A DNA stretch of 32,375 bases from positions 1 through 32,375 of the forward strand of contig JAFGMM010000182.1 in assembly GCA_016927535.1 (NCBI GenBank). The letters are read 5' to 3'. Position 1 is the first letter of the stretch, and each line of letters opens with the position of its first letter. The translations under genes and the position numbers were made by a program. The DNA comes from Anaerolineae bacterium (GTDB lineage Bacteria; Chloroflexota; Anaerolineae; Aggregatilineales; JAFGMM01). Of the stretch, positions 8,234 to 15,860 are shown in pieces. A model generated the notes under the pieces. The model ran no database searches. It saw only the letters and a list, made by a program, of their open reading frames with translations, and was not told where the DNA came from.

Positions 8234-8482
8234 TTAGAAACCTTCGTCCTCTTCGTAATCCTCGTCGTCGTAGTCCTCGTCCTCGTCGTCGTAGTCCTCG
8301 TCCTCGTCGTAATAGTCGCCTTCGGCGTAGTCCAGGGTGAACGGCGCCAGACCGATGACTTCGAGTTCGGTATCGCAGGTGGGGCACACGACCAGTTCCC
8401 ACAGTTTCACGCCGTCCTTAAGCGTGACCCACGAGTCACATTCAGGGCAACGAGCTTGTGCTTTAGTTTTGCTCTCAGCCAT
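8234..8482 (-). CDS. Small zinc-ribbon protein related to LysW amino-group carriers, with acidic Asp/Glu/Tyr tail
   Basis: An 82-residue protein. Residues 11-50 resemble LysW, the carrier protein of the alpha-aminoadipate lysine/arginine pathway: CPEC (C12, C15) and CPTC (C33, C36) would bind one zinc, and VVCPTCDTELEVIGLAPFTLD is very LysW-like. True carriers end in an EDWGE-type motif whose last Glu is linked to the amino acid. This one instead has a 32-residue tail with 22 Asp/Glu and 6 Tyr, ending DEGF. The tail is partly built from two exact 21-bp repeats (8260-8301) giving the heptad DEDYDDE. The ATG at 8482 is preferred over an upstream in-frame GTG at 8503 because AGGAG (8491-8495) sits 8 bases before it. 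A TTGACT-N17-TATCTT promoter lies upstream. No other lys/arg carrier-pathway gene is nearby, so the role is open. Confidence 0.8.
   Translation of the reverse strand: MAESKTKAQARCPECDSWVTLKDGVKLWELVVCPTCDTELEVIGLAPFTLDYAEGDYYDEDEDYDDEDEDYDDEDYEEDEGF
8260..8310. repeat. 21-bp tandem repeat (two full units and a partial third)
   Basis: Identical 21-bp units occupy 8260-8280 and 8281-8301, with the first 9 bases of a third unit at 8302-8310. The period is a multiple of three and encodes the heptad DEDYDDE in the acidic tail of the LysW-like protein. Unit changes would lengthen or shorten the tail in frame. Confidence 0.85.
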
Positions 8483-8534
8483 TACAAATACTCCTGACGG
8501 CACGAATGCCTCAGTACAAAATTAAAGTTGCGAG

Positions 8535-8563
8535 AAGATACATCAGAATAGCCCGCAAGTCAA
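8535..8563 (-). promoter_or_regulatory. Sigma-70-type promoter of the LysW-like gene
   Basis: On the minus strand TTGACT (8558-8563) and TATCTT (8535-8540) are separated by exactly 17 bases. The predicted transcript start is near 8528, giving a leader of about 45 bases before the ATG at 8482. Confidence 0.65.
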
Positions 8564-8642
8564 TACCTTTTTGAGCTTATGTTTTTGTAGTGATTAACCG
8601 GGTTACAGCGGGCCGGTCGTGACTTTTCGTCAAATATTCTTA

Positions 8643-8671
8643 TAGACATGAGCAATAAGATGGTTTATAAA
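8643..8671 (+). promoter_or_regulatory. Sigma-70-type promoter of the nucleoside kinase gene
   Basis: TAGACA (8643-8648) and TATAAA (8666-8671) are separated by 17 bases, each with one mismatch from consensus. The GTG start at 8724 lies about 45 bases past the predicted transcript start. It diverges from the promoter of the LysW-like gene. Confidence 0.55.
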
Positions 8672-8723
8672 CGTAGCACTCTTGATGTAAATTGACTCGA
8701 AAGAGATTGAAGGCAACCACGAC

Positions 8724-10457
8724 GTGAAAGCAACCGTGACCCTGAGTTCACCCCGCGAGACGGCCCAGGTTAATTTGATCGAGCACGGCATGGTGTTAGA
8801 AGCGCTGGTCGGCACGCCGCTAGAGGCGTATATCAAGACCGCCCAGGCCGAAACCCCCAACCTCGTCGATGCGCCGGTCATCGCGGCAATTGTCGATAAG
8901 CAACTGCGCGAATTGACTTATAAAGTGACGCGCGATGTCGATGTGAGACTGCTCACCATGCGCGACAGCGACGCGATGCGCATTTACCGGCGCTCGCTGG
9001 TCTTTCTGCTGGTCGCTGCCGTATACGAACTGTTCCCCGGCTGCCGCGTGGTAGTGGAGCACGCGCTACCGAACAACGGCTTTTACTGCCGTTTGATCGG
9101 CTGTCCGCCGTTCACCGACGAACAACTCGCGCAGCTCGAGGCGCATATGCGCGCCATCGTCGAGGCCGACGAACCCATCGGCAAGGTGCAGGCGCCGTTG
9201 GCGGAGGCCAAAGCTTACTTCGAGGCGCGCGGCGATGACGACAAGCTCCGCCTTTTAGAGAACCGCGAGAAGGATTACCTGGTGCTGTATACGCTGCGCG
9301 GGCAGCGCGACTATTATTTTGGCTACATGGCGCCTTCGACCGGCTACCTGCGCACGTTCGGGCTTTACAGTTCGCCCGGCGGCTTTGTGCTGCGCTACCC
9401 CAACCGTGAGGAGCCGAATGTCATTCACCCCGGCGGCGAATCGCCGAAACTGTCGGCGGTGTTCAAAGAGGCCGAGGAGTGGTTGGCGCTGCTGGGCGTG
9501 CAGGATATCGGCCAGTTGAACCAGGCAACCGAGAACGGGCGCGCGCGCGAGTTGATCCTGGTCGCGGAGGCGCTGCACGAACAGCGCATCGCCCAGATCG
9601 CGGGCGAAATCGCGCGGCGGCGCCAGGAGCAGGGCGTGAACCTGGTGCTGATTGCCGGGCCGTCGTCGTCGGGCAAGACCACCTTCTCGAAGCGGCTGGC
9701 GGTGCAGTTGTTGGCGCACGGCTTGAAGCCCTATCCGCTGGCGCTCGATAACTACTTCGTGGACCGTGACCAGACCCCGCGCGACGAACACGGCGAATTC
9801 GACTTCGAGGCGCTGGGCACGGTTAACCTGACGCTCTTCAACGAGCAGTTGATCGACTTGATGGCCGGCGCGGAGGTCCGGCTGCCGCACTTTAATTTCT
9901 ACACCGGCATGAGCGAACCCGGCCGGCTCGTCCGGCTCAGCCCGGAGCACATTATCCTGGCGGAGGGCATCCACGGCATGAACCCGGATTTAGTGCCGGG
10001 TGTGCCGCCGGAGCGCACGTATCGTATTTACGTCTCGGCGCTGACCCAGCTTAACATCGACCGGCACAACCGCGTACCCACGACCGACGTTCGCTTGATC
10101 CGCCGCATCGTACGCGATGCGCGCAGCCGGGGGTATTCGGCGAGCGACACCATCGGGCGCTGGCCGAGTGTGCGGCGCGGCGAAAAGCGCTGGATTTTCC
10201 CCTACCAGGAGAACGCCGACGTGATGTTCAACTCGGCGCTGGTGTACGAGCTTTCGGTGCTGCGCTCGCTTGCCGAACCGCTGCTTTTGCAGGTGGAGCC
10301 GAACACGCCGATGCACATCGAGGCCAAACGGCTGCTGGCGTTCCTGGGCTGGGTAAGCCCGCTCGACGATCACCTGATCCCCGATAACTCATTGCTGCGC
10401 GAGTTCGTCGGCGGTTCGATCCTGAGCGATTATGTCCCCGGCGAGGGGCGGCGGTAG
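8724..10457 (+). CDS. Nucleoside (uridine-type) kinase with ThrRS-like N-terminal domains
   Basis: A 577-residue cytoplasmic protein. Residues 1-60 look like a TGS-type domain (KATVTLSS...VNLIEHGMVLEAL). Residues 65-240 resemble the second additional domain of threonyl-tRNA synthetase (VYELFPGC..VVVEHALPNNGFYC near 98-120). Residues 300-520 are a P-loop kinase of the uridine kinase/phosphoribulokinase family: Walker A GPSSSGKTTF at 312-321, then LALDNYFVDRDQTPRDEHGEFDFE and LAEGIHGMNPDL. This fused architecture is known in bacteria and usually annotated as nucleoside kinase or uridine kinase; the ThrRS-like part has no synthetase catalytic core. The start is GTG, with GAAGG about 10 bases upstream; the next Met is at residue 23, inside the TGS-like strand. 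It is probably a monocistronic unit. The exact phosphate acceptor is not shown by the sequence. Confidence 0.85.
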   Translation: MKATVTLSSPRETAQVNLIEHGMVLEALVGTPLEAYIKTAQAETPNLVDAPVIAAIVDKQLRELTYKVTRDVDVRLLTMRDSDAMRIYRRSLVFLLVAAVYELFPGCRVVVEHALPNNGFYCRLIGCPPFTDEQLAQLEAHMRAIVEADEPIGKVQAPLAEAKAYFEARGDDDKLRLLENREKDYLVLYTLRGQRDYYFGYMAPSTGYLRTFGLYSSPGGFVLRYPNREEPNVIHPGGESPKLSAVFKEAEEWLALLGVQDIGQLNQATENGRARELILVAEALHEQRIAQIAGEIARRRQEQGVNLVLIAGPSSSGKTTFSKRLAVQLLAHGLKPYPLALDNYFVDRDQTPRDEHGEFDFEALGTVNLTLFNEQLIDLMAGAEVRLPHFNFYTGMSEPGRLVRLSPEHIILAEGIHGMNPDLVPGVPPERTYRIYVSALTQLNIDRHNRVPTTDVRLIRRIVRDARSRGYSASDTIGRWPSVRRGEKRWIFPYQENADVMFNSALVYELSVLRSLAEPLLLQVEPNTPMHIEAKRLLAFLGWVSPLDDHLIPDNSLLREFVGGSILSDYVPGEGRR

Positions 10458-10555
10458 GTTAGTCGGTACCGAGTTATCGACGCCGCGCAAATCTGATACA
10501 CTTGGGACAATAGAATCGGGTTTTGTCTGATGTGCACAGGGAGGGCGAAGTAACG

Positions 10556-12445
10556 ATGAATGGCCGGACAAGTTTACGTCTTTTCGCAGTGATGGCGCTT
10601 ATGATCGTATCTTTATCTTATGCGCTGCCCGGCAGCGCGCAGGGCGACGATATCGACGTGACGCGGTTCGTGGCGCTACAACGGCTGGGCCAGGGGCGGA
10701 TTACCGGCGCCGCCGCCGTCAGCCCGGACGGGACCAAAGTGGCGGTCGCGGGTGCGGTGGGCGTTTGGATATACGACACGCAAAGCTTGAACACGCCCGC
10801 CCTGCTCGAAGGGCATACCGATTTTGTGACCAGTGTGGCGTGGTCGCCGGACGGCGCGCGCCTGGCCTCCGGCGGCGAGGACCGGACGATCCGGGTTTGG
10901 GACGTAGGAACCGGCGATCAGGTGGCGATGCTCCAGGGGCACATTGATACCGTGCAGTCGGTGGCGTGGTCGCCGGACGGGACGCGCCTGGCCTCCGGCA
11001 GTTGGGATAACACGGTATGGACCTGGGACGCCGAGAAGCTGGAGGTGATAGATGCCTTCACCGGGCACGCCGATTACGTCGAGAGCGTGGCCTGGTCGCC
11101 GGACAGCAAGCGCCTGGCCTCGGCAGGTTATGACCAAACGGTGCGCATCTGGGACCCGGACGGCGGGCAGGCGTTGGCGGTGCTGGAGGGCCACACGAAC
11201 ATCGTGCACGATCTGGCGTGGTCGCCGGGCGGCACGCGCCTGGCCTCGGCGGGCGCAGATGGCACGGTGCGGGTCTGGGCGGTGGGAGAAACGATTGCCG
11301 AGCAGCCGGTGGCGGTGTTAGAAGGCCATGCGAACGCGGTGCGCGCCGTGGCGTGGTCACCAAACGGGGCGGTGCTGGCGTCGGCGGGCGCAGACGGTAA
11401 GGTGCAGCTTTGGAGCGCCGCGAACGGGCAGATTGCCGCCACGCTCGAAGGGCACAAGGATGCGGTCGAGAGTGTGGCGTGGGCGCCGGACGGCGCTTGG
11501 TTGGTAACCGGCAGCCAGGACAATACACTGTTGTTCTGGGACCCCAACACCGGACAGACGCTTGCCGCGGTCGATGGGCACACCAGGGCGGTCTGGGGCC
11601 TGGTATGGTCGCCGAACGGCGCTTTCCTGATATCCGGGCACGACGACCGCTTTGTGCGCGGCTGGAACGTCGCCGACGGTAAGTTCCTGGCGGCGTTCGA
11701 GACGAACGCCGAGCGCGTCTGGAGTGTGGCGTGGTCGCCGAACGGCGCTTACCTGGCCTCCGGCAACGACGACGGCACGATCTGGATCTGGGACGCCTCA
11801 ACCGGGCAGGCTGCCGCCGCGCTCGAAGGGCACGTCCAGGCGGTTAAGAGCGTGGCATGGTCGCCGGATGGCGCATACCTGGCTTCGGGCGGCCAGGATG
11901 ATAAGGTGCGGGTGTGGGATATGGCGAGCGGCGAGACGAAATGGGTGCTGCAAGATCACACGGACGATGTTGAGGTGGTGGCGTGGTCGCCAGACAGCGC
12001 GCGCCTGGCCTCCGGCGGCAAAGACCAGGTGGTGTGGGTATGGGATGTCGCTACGGGTGAAGGTTTATTTGTGTTCACTGAACACTTAAGCGCGGTCGTC
12101 GGGATCGCATGGTCGCCGGATGGGACGCGCCTGGCGTCGGCGGGCGAGGGCGGCACCCTGCGCATCTGGGAGGCAGAAAGCGGCACCGGATTGACGATGT
12201 TTGGCGGCCAGGCCTTCCCGGCGGGCGGCGTCGCGTGGTCGCCGAATGGGACGCTGCTGGCGTTTGGGACCACGGAAAACAAAGTAACGGTGTGGCACAT
12301 CGGGACCGGGCAGACGCGGACCGTGCTCGGCGGCCACACCGATCAGATAACCGGCGTCGCTTGGTCACCGGACGGCAGCCAACTGGCGACGGCGAGCGCC
12401 GATGGGACGATTCAAATTTGGGGGATGCCGCCGGCCTCGCAGTAG
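10556..12445 (+). CDS. Secreted protein of 14 WD40 repeats
   Basis: A 629-residue protein with a Sec-type signal peptide (MNGRTSLRLF, a hydrophobic core, then a cut near GSAQG|DD at about 29). It is followed by 14 WD40 units of about 42 residues with the pattern GH-x-x-x-V-x-SVAWSPDG...LAS-x-x-x-D-x-T-x-x-xWD. The first unit (RITGAAAVSPDG) is degenerate, and units 8 and 12 lack the usual GH (ETNAERVWSV, QAFPAGGV). Fourteen units would form two seven-bladed propellers, a scaffold for protein or ligand binding outside the membrane. No enzyme, kinase or NACHT domain is attached. Start: ATG at 10556 follows GGGAGG (10539-10544). An in-frame TTG at 10523 would put a charged stretch before the signal peptide and is rejected. 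The strong repetition of GTGGCGTGGTCGCCG shows recent duplication between blades. Confidence 0.88.
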   Translation: MNGRTSLRLFAVMALMIVSLSYALPGSAQGDDIDVTRFVALQRLGQGRITGAAAVSPDGTKVAVAGAVGVWIYDTQSLNTPALLEGHTDFVTSVAWSPDGARLASGGEDRTIRVWDVGTGDQVAMLQGHIDTVQSVAWSPDGTRLASGSWDNTVWTWDAEKLEVIDAFTGHADYVESVAWSPDSKRLASAGYDQTVRIWDPDGGQALAVLEGHTNIVHDLAWSPGGTRLASAGADGTVRVWAVGETIAEQPVAVLEGHANAVRAVAWSPNGAVLASAGADGKVQLWSAANGQIAATLEGHKDAVESVAWAPDGAWLVTGSQDNTLLFWDPNTGQTLAAVDGHTRAVWGLVWSPNGAFLISGHDDRFVRGWNVADGKFLAAFETNAERVWSVAWSPNGAYLASGNDDGTIWIWDASTGQAAAALEGHVQAVKSVAWSPDGAYLASGGQDDKVRVWDMASGETKWVLQDHTDDVEVVAWSPDSARLASGGKDQVVWVWDVATGEGLFVFTEHLSAVVGIAWSPDGTRLASAGEGGTLRIWEAESGTGLTMFGGQAFPAGGVAWSPNGTLLAFGTTENKVTVWHIGTGQTRTVLGGHTDQITGVAWSPDGSQLATASADGTIQIWGMPPASQ

Positions 12446-12460
12446 GCGACGTAGGCCGGG

Positions 12461-13447
12461 CTAGGCGTCGGCGTCCAGCGCTGCCCGCGCCCGCGCCGCC
12501 CAGTCCGGGTTGACGAGCATCGCCCGCCCGATGGCGACCATATCGACCTGCCCCTCGCGGATGAAGCGGTCGGCGGCGTGCGGGTCGGTGATGCCGCCCG
12601 CTACGACGACCGGGACCTTTGCTTCGGCCCGGACGCCGGCCGCCATCGGCACAAAGTACCCCTGGCTTTTCTTGTCCCAGTCGGGCGGCTGCGAGCCGTT
12701 CAGTCCGCCTGACACGTCCAGCATGTCCACGCCGGCGGCGGCCAGCGCCCCGGCTGCCCGGCGACCTTCTGCCTCGGTCAGGCCGCCCGGCATGTAATCG
12801 CTTGCGCCCAGCCGGTACAGCAGCAGGTGGTCGTCGTCTACAAGCGCCCGCACGGCCTTCACCACTTGCAACGGCGCGCGCAGGCGGCCCTCCAGGCTGC
12901 CGGGGTTGGTCAAAGGCGATAGGAACTGGCTCAGAAGATAGCCGTGGGCGCCGTGAATTTCCACGAAGTCGAACCCGGCATCCAGCGCCCGGCGCGCGCC
13001 GGCGGCGAATGCCGCTACGATCTCCGCAATCTGGGACGTGCTCAGCGCTACCGCCGGCTCGGCGCCGCCGGGGATGATGCCCTCCGCCGGGGCGAGCACC
13101 GGGCCGCCCGCCGTCGCCTGGGTAGCCTTGCCGCCGCCGTGGGTGATTTGGATGCCCACGACGGTATCGCAGGCTTTCACCGCTTCGGCCAGGCGGCGCA
13201 GACCGGGGACCAGGGCGTCGTCGTGAATCCCCAACTGGCGCGCGTCCACCCGGCCATCGCGGCGCACATAGGCGTGCTCGACGATGACCATCCCGACGCC
13301 GGCTTCGGCGCGGCGCACGTAGTGCTTGATGTGCTTGTCGGTCACGGCGCCGCTGTCATCCGACAGGCTGTTCGCCATCGGCGGCAGGGCGATGCGGTTT
13401 TTCAGCGTGAGGTTTTTGATCTGGAGCGGCGAAAAGAGACCGGTCAT
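12461..13447 (-). CDS. Old-yellow-enzyme-family NADH:flavin oxidoreductase
   Basis: A 328-residue TIM-barrel flavoprotein of the OYE family, FMN-dependent ene-reductases acting on activated C=C bonds. Expected landmarks are LFSPLQIKNLTLKNRIALPPM at the N-terminus, Q100 and H103 in IQITHGGG, the substrate/flavin-binding pair H165 and H168 with Y170 in EIHGAHGYLLSQFLSP, and the phosphate-binding VVVAGGI and AIGRAMLVNPDW near the C-terminus. Two oddities stand out. The YqjM-type active-site Cys is replaced by Ala (PPMANS). The conserved N-x-R-x-D-x-YGGS-x-E-x-R loop is cut to NPGSLEGRLR, about 7-8 residues short. The ATG at 13447 has a perfect AAGGAGG 7 bases upstream; a frame extension to 13591 is rejected. 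It lies 71 bases downstream of bacterioferritin and may be co-transcribed. Confidence 0.87.
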   Translation of the reverse strand: MTGLFSPLQIKNLTLKNRIALPPMANSLSDDSGAVTDKHIKHYVRRAEAGVGMVIVEHAYVRRDGRVDARQLGIHDDALVPGLRRLAEAVKACDTVVGIQITHGGGKATQATAGGPVLAPAEGIIPGGAEPAVALSTSQIAEIVAAFAAGARRALDAGFDFVEIHGAHGYLLSQFLSPLTNPGSLEGRLRAPLQVVKAVRALVDDDHLLLYRLGASDYMPGGLTEAEGRRAAGALAAAGVDMLDVSGGLNGSQPPDWDKKSQGYFVPMAAGVRAEAKVPVVVAGGITDPHAADRFIREGQVDMVAIGRAMLVNPDWAARARAALDADA

Positions 13448-13518
13448 GAGTCGCCTCCTTTGGGTTGCAGCGGAAGGGAGCAGCCGGAACTGCCCCCGTG
13501 CCGAGCGAGCGGATAAGC

Positions 13519-13986
13519 CTAATCGACCTGTCCCGACAAATAGTTTTGGATTCCCATTTGCTCGATCTGGTCGAGCTGCGATTCCAGCCAATCGAGGTGC
13601 TCTTCCTCGTCCTTGAGGATCGATCCCAGGAGTGCGCGGGTGCCGTAGTCGCCTTCTTTTACCACCACCCGGATTGCTTCGTTGTAGGCCTTTATGGCGT
13701 CTTGCTCGGCGACCAGATCGTTTTTGTACTGTGCCTCCACGTCGGCGCCGATGTGAATCGGGTTTAGTTTGCTCACAATGGGCGTGCCTTCCAGGAAGAG
13801 GATCCGCGCGATCAGCGCTTCTGCGTGTTTCATCTCGGTGATTGCCCGCTGTTCAACCGCGCCGTGCAGCTTTTCATAGCCCCAGTCGTCGCACATTTCC
13901 GAATGTACCATGTACTGGTTAATGGCGGTCAGTTCATCAGCGAGCAGTGCATTGAGCTTGTCGAGAATCTGCTCATTGCCTTTCAT
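13519..13986 (-). CDS. bfr: Bacterioferritin (iron storage)
   Basis: A 155-residue protein, the usual length for bacterioferritin, which forms a 24-subunit shell that oxidises Fe2+ and stores it as mineral. All ferroxidase ligands stand at their family positions: E18, E51, H54, E94, E127 and H130, with Y25 also kept. M52 is the residue that ligates heme between subunit pairs, so heme binding is expected. AAAGGAG lies about 9 bases before the ATG. A TATAAT box at 14046-14051 overlaps a palindrome (14029-14048), which suggests metal-dependent repression. It sits directly downstream of the zinc transporter genes on the same strand. Confidence 0.95.
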   Translation of the reverse strand: MKGNEQILDKLNALLADELTAINQYMVHSEMCDDWGYEKLHGAVEQRAITEMKHAEALIARILFLEGTPIVSKLNPIHIGADVEAQYKNDLVAEQDAIKAYNEAIRVVVKEGDYGTRALLGSILKDEEEHLDWLESQLDQIEQMGIQNYLSGQVD

Positions 13987-14028
13987 TTGTCTTGACTCCT
14001 TTCTCCCGGCGTCGCGCCGGGGCCGTTA

Positions 14029-14051
14029 AATACTCAGTAGTGGGTATTATA
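14029..14051 (-). promoter_or_regulatory. Bacterioferritin promoter with overlapping palindrome
   Basis: On the minus strand a perfect TATAAT (14046-14051) overlaps an inverted repeat with arms AATACTCA (14029-14036) and TGGGTATT (14041-14048), 7 of 8 paired, spacer GTAG. A repressor here would cover the -10 box and transcript start. No good -35 hexamer is visible 16-18 bases upstream. Confidence 0.5.
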
Positions 14052-14087
14052 ACTTAATTTTGGTGTTATCTGCCGTGTCTCGATTGC

Positions 14088-14924
14088 TCACCGCCGCCGG
14101 ATCTGCACCAAGCCAAACACTGCCAGGAAGAGCACGGTCACCGTCAGCACGATTGCCGGGCCGGAGGGGATATCCAGGTAATACGAAAAGTAGAACCCGG
14201 CGATCCCGCTCAGCGCGCCCAGCAGCCCGGCGACGATCATCATGTGATGCAGACGCCTGACCAGCAGCCGCGCCGTCGCGGCCGGCGTCACCAGCATCGC
14301 CACCATCAGTGCCAGGCCGACCGTTTGCAGGCTGGCGACAATCGTTACGGCGACGAGCGCCAGCAGCAGCAGCCGCAGCGCTTCGCCGGGCAGCTTGAGG
14401 GTCTGCGCCAGGCCGGCGTCGAAGCTCAAGATGAGAAACTCTTTGTAGAAAAGCAGGGTAGCGCCCAGCGCCAGTACGCCTAGGGCGGCTATCATGGTCA
14501 GGTCGGATTCGCCGACGCCCAGCACGTCGCCGAATAGGATGTGCGCCAGATCGACGCTGTAGCTGCCGGCCGTGCTGATGATGGCGATGCCGAGCGCAAA
14601 CATCCCGGCGAACACGACGCCGACGGCCGTATCTTCTTTGATGCGCTCCTCGCGCGTCAGCCACCCGATGCCGACCGCTGCGCTGATCCCGGCTGCCAGC
14701 CCGCCGAGGAACAGATCGCCGCCCGTGATGTACGCGACCGCCACGCCCGGTAGAATGCTGTGCGCCAGCGCATCGCCGAAGAACGCCATGCCGCGCACCA
14801 CCACGTAGCAGCCCACTACGCCGCTGATCGCGCCGATCAGCAGCACCGCGAACATGCCGCGCTGCATGAAGCTGTATTGTAAGGGTTCGCCCAACAGGGC
14901 GATCAGATCGAAACCGTTTCCCAT
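14088..14924 (-). CDS. znuB: Zinc/manganese ABC transporter permease
   Basis: A 278-residue polytopic protein of the ABC-3 permease family, the membrane channel of zinc or manganese uptake transporters. About eight or nine hydrophobic helices are visible. Family-typical stretches are EPLQYSFMQRGMFAVLLIGAISGVVGCYVVVRGMAFFGDALAHSILPGVA (residues 13-62), GVVFAGMFALGI, and TVGLALMVAMLVTPAATARLL near 207-227. It ends with a short basic tail. GAAAGG precedes the ATG by about 10 bases. It is the third gene after znuA and znuC on the same strand. The 86-base gap to znuC holds a family B repeat and a hairpin. Confidence 0.9.
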   Translation of the reverse strand: MGNGFDLIALLGEPLQYSFMQRGMFAVLLIGAISGVVGCYVVVRGMAFFGDALAHSILPGVAVAYITGGDLFLGGLAAGISAAVGIGWLTREERIKEDTAVGVVFAGMFALGIAIISTAGSYSVDLAHILFGDVLGVGESDLTMIAALGVLALGATLLFYKEFLILSFDAGLAQTLKLPGEALRLLLLALVAVTIVASLQTVGLALMVAMLVTPAATARLLVRRLHHMMIVAGLLGALSGIAGFYFSYYLDIPSGPAIVLTVTVLFLAVFGLVQIRRR

Positions 14925-14947
14925 CGCGTTTTTACCTTTCGGCCAGA

Positions 14948-14977
14948 TTCACCACAGAGACACAGAGGATCAGAGAG
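14948..14977 (+). repeat. Family B dispersed repeat between znuC and znuB
   Basis: TTCACCACAGAGACACAGAG followed by a divergent tail. It matches the other family B copies in the window. It lies in the intercistronic gap of the zinc transporter operon. Confidence 0.7.
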
Positions 14978-15010
14978 TTTTAGAGTGTTCTCCGGGATGG
15001 ATAAAACTCT
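14974..15010. repeat. Intercistronic hairpin after the znuC stop codon
   Basis: A perfect 9-bp inverted repeat, AGAGTTTTA (14974-14982) and TAAAACTCT (15002-15010), with a 19-base loop directly abuts the znuC TAA. The stem is AT-rich and has no U-tract, so it looks more like a repeat or mRNA-processing element than a terminator. Confidence 0.5.
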
Positions 15011-15847
15011 TTACTCGCACGGGTCGCCGGGGCAGCCGTGTTCGTCCATGACGATGATTGACCGCTCGCCGTTTTGAAAGACGCCGATCTGCCCGCCGTA
15101 GGTTTTCCTAAGCGCTTCGGGTGTGAAGACCGATTGAGGCGGCCCGAACGCCACCAATGCCCGGTTGAGAAGCAGCAGTTTGTCGAACCGCCGGGTCGCG
15201 GTGCCCAGGTCGTGCGTGGCGAGGACGACCGACACCCCCTCGTCGCGCAGCCGGTCCAGTGTATCGAAGATTTCTTCTTCGGCGGCGGCGTCTACGCCGC
15301 TGAACGGTTCGTCGAGCAGCAGGACATCGGTCTCTTGCGCCAGCGCCCGCGCGACGAAAACGCGCCGCCGCTGCCCGCCGCTGAGCTGCCCGATCTGCCG
15401 GCTGCGGAAGGCGAGCATCCCCACCCGGTCCAGCAGCGCATCGACCGTTTCCCAATCCCGGCGGCGCGGCCACCGGAACCACCCGATATGGCGCGCGCGT
15501 CCCATCATCACCACGTCGCGCACGGTGACCGGGAAGCTCCAGTCGATTTCTTCGGCTTGCGGGACGTAGCCAACCCGGTCGTGGCTGGTGCGGCAGTCTT
15601 GACCGTGCATGGAGATGTGCCCGGTGTCGTGCGGGATGAGGCCAACGACAGCCTTAAAGAGGGTGCTCTTTCCGGCGCCGTTAGGCCCAAACAATCCTAT
15701 CCGCTCGCCGGGCATCACCGCGAACGACACATCTTGAATCGCCCGGCGCGCGCCCCGGTAGCCGGCCGAAAGCTCATGCACGGTCAGCGCCGGGCAGCTC
15801 GCGCCGTCCGGTGAATCTTGTAAGATGTTGGGTGTTTTTACTGTCAT
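15011..15847 (-). CDS. znuC: Zinc/manganese ABC transporter ATP-binding protein
   Basis: A 278-residue ABC ATPase that would power the adjacent permease. Seen in order: Walker A GPNGAGKST (54-62), the Q-loop within YVPQAEEIDWSFPVTV (94-109), signature LSGGQ (155-159), Walker B VLLLDEP (175-181), and H-loop ATHD (210-213). The Q-E-x-DWSFPVTV stretch is typical of the metal-uptake (MntB/ZnuC) branch. An N-terminal extension of about 20 residues and a C-terminal CPGDPCE tail with two Cys are extra. No strong Shine-Dalgarno is seen before the ATG. It lies 71 bases after znuA across a terminator-like hairpin, so it is probably expressed at a lower level than the binding protein. Confidence 0.92.
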   Translation of the reverse strand: MTVKTPNILQDSPDGASCPALTVHELSAGYRGARRAIQDVSFAVMPGERIGLFGPNGAGKSTLFKAVVGLIPHDTGHISMHGQDCRTSHDRVGYVPQAEEIDWSFPVTVRDVVMMGRARHIGWFRWPRRRDWETVDALLDRVGMLAFRSRQIGQLSGGQRRRVFVARALAQETDVLLLDEPFSGVDAAAEEEIFDTLDRLRDEGVSVVLATHDLGTATRRFDKLLLLNRALVAFGPPQSVFTPEALRKTYGGQIGVFQNGERSIIVMDEHGCPGDPCE

Positions 15848-15860
15848 GGATTATCCGCTC

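Noticed and set aside
8483-8503. GTG start adding seven residues to the LysW-like protein
   Set aside because: The AGGAG site lies inside this stretch and is correctly spaced only for the ATG at 8482.
13519-13986. Dps or plain ferritin instead of bacterioferritin
   Set aside because: All Bfr ferroxidase positions and the heme-ligand Met52 are present at exact numbering.
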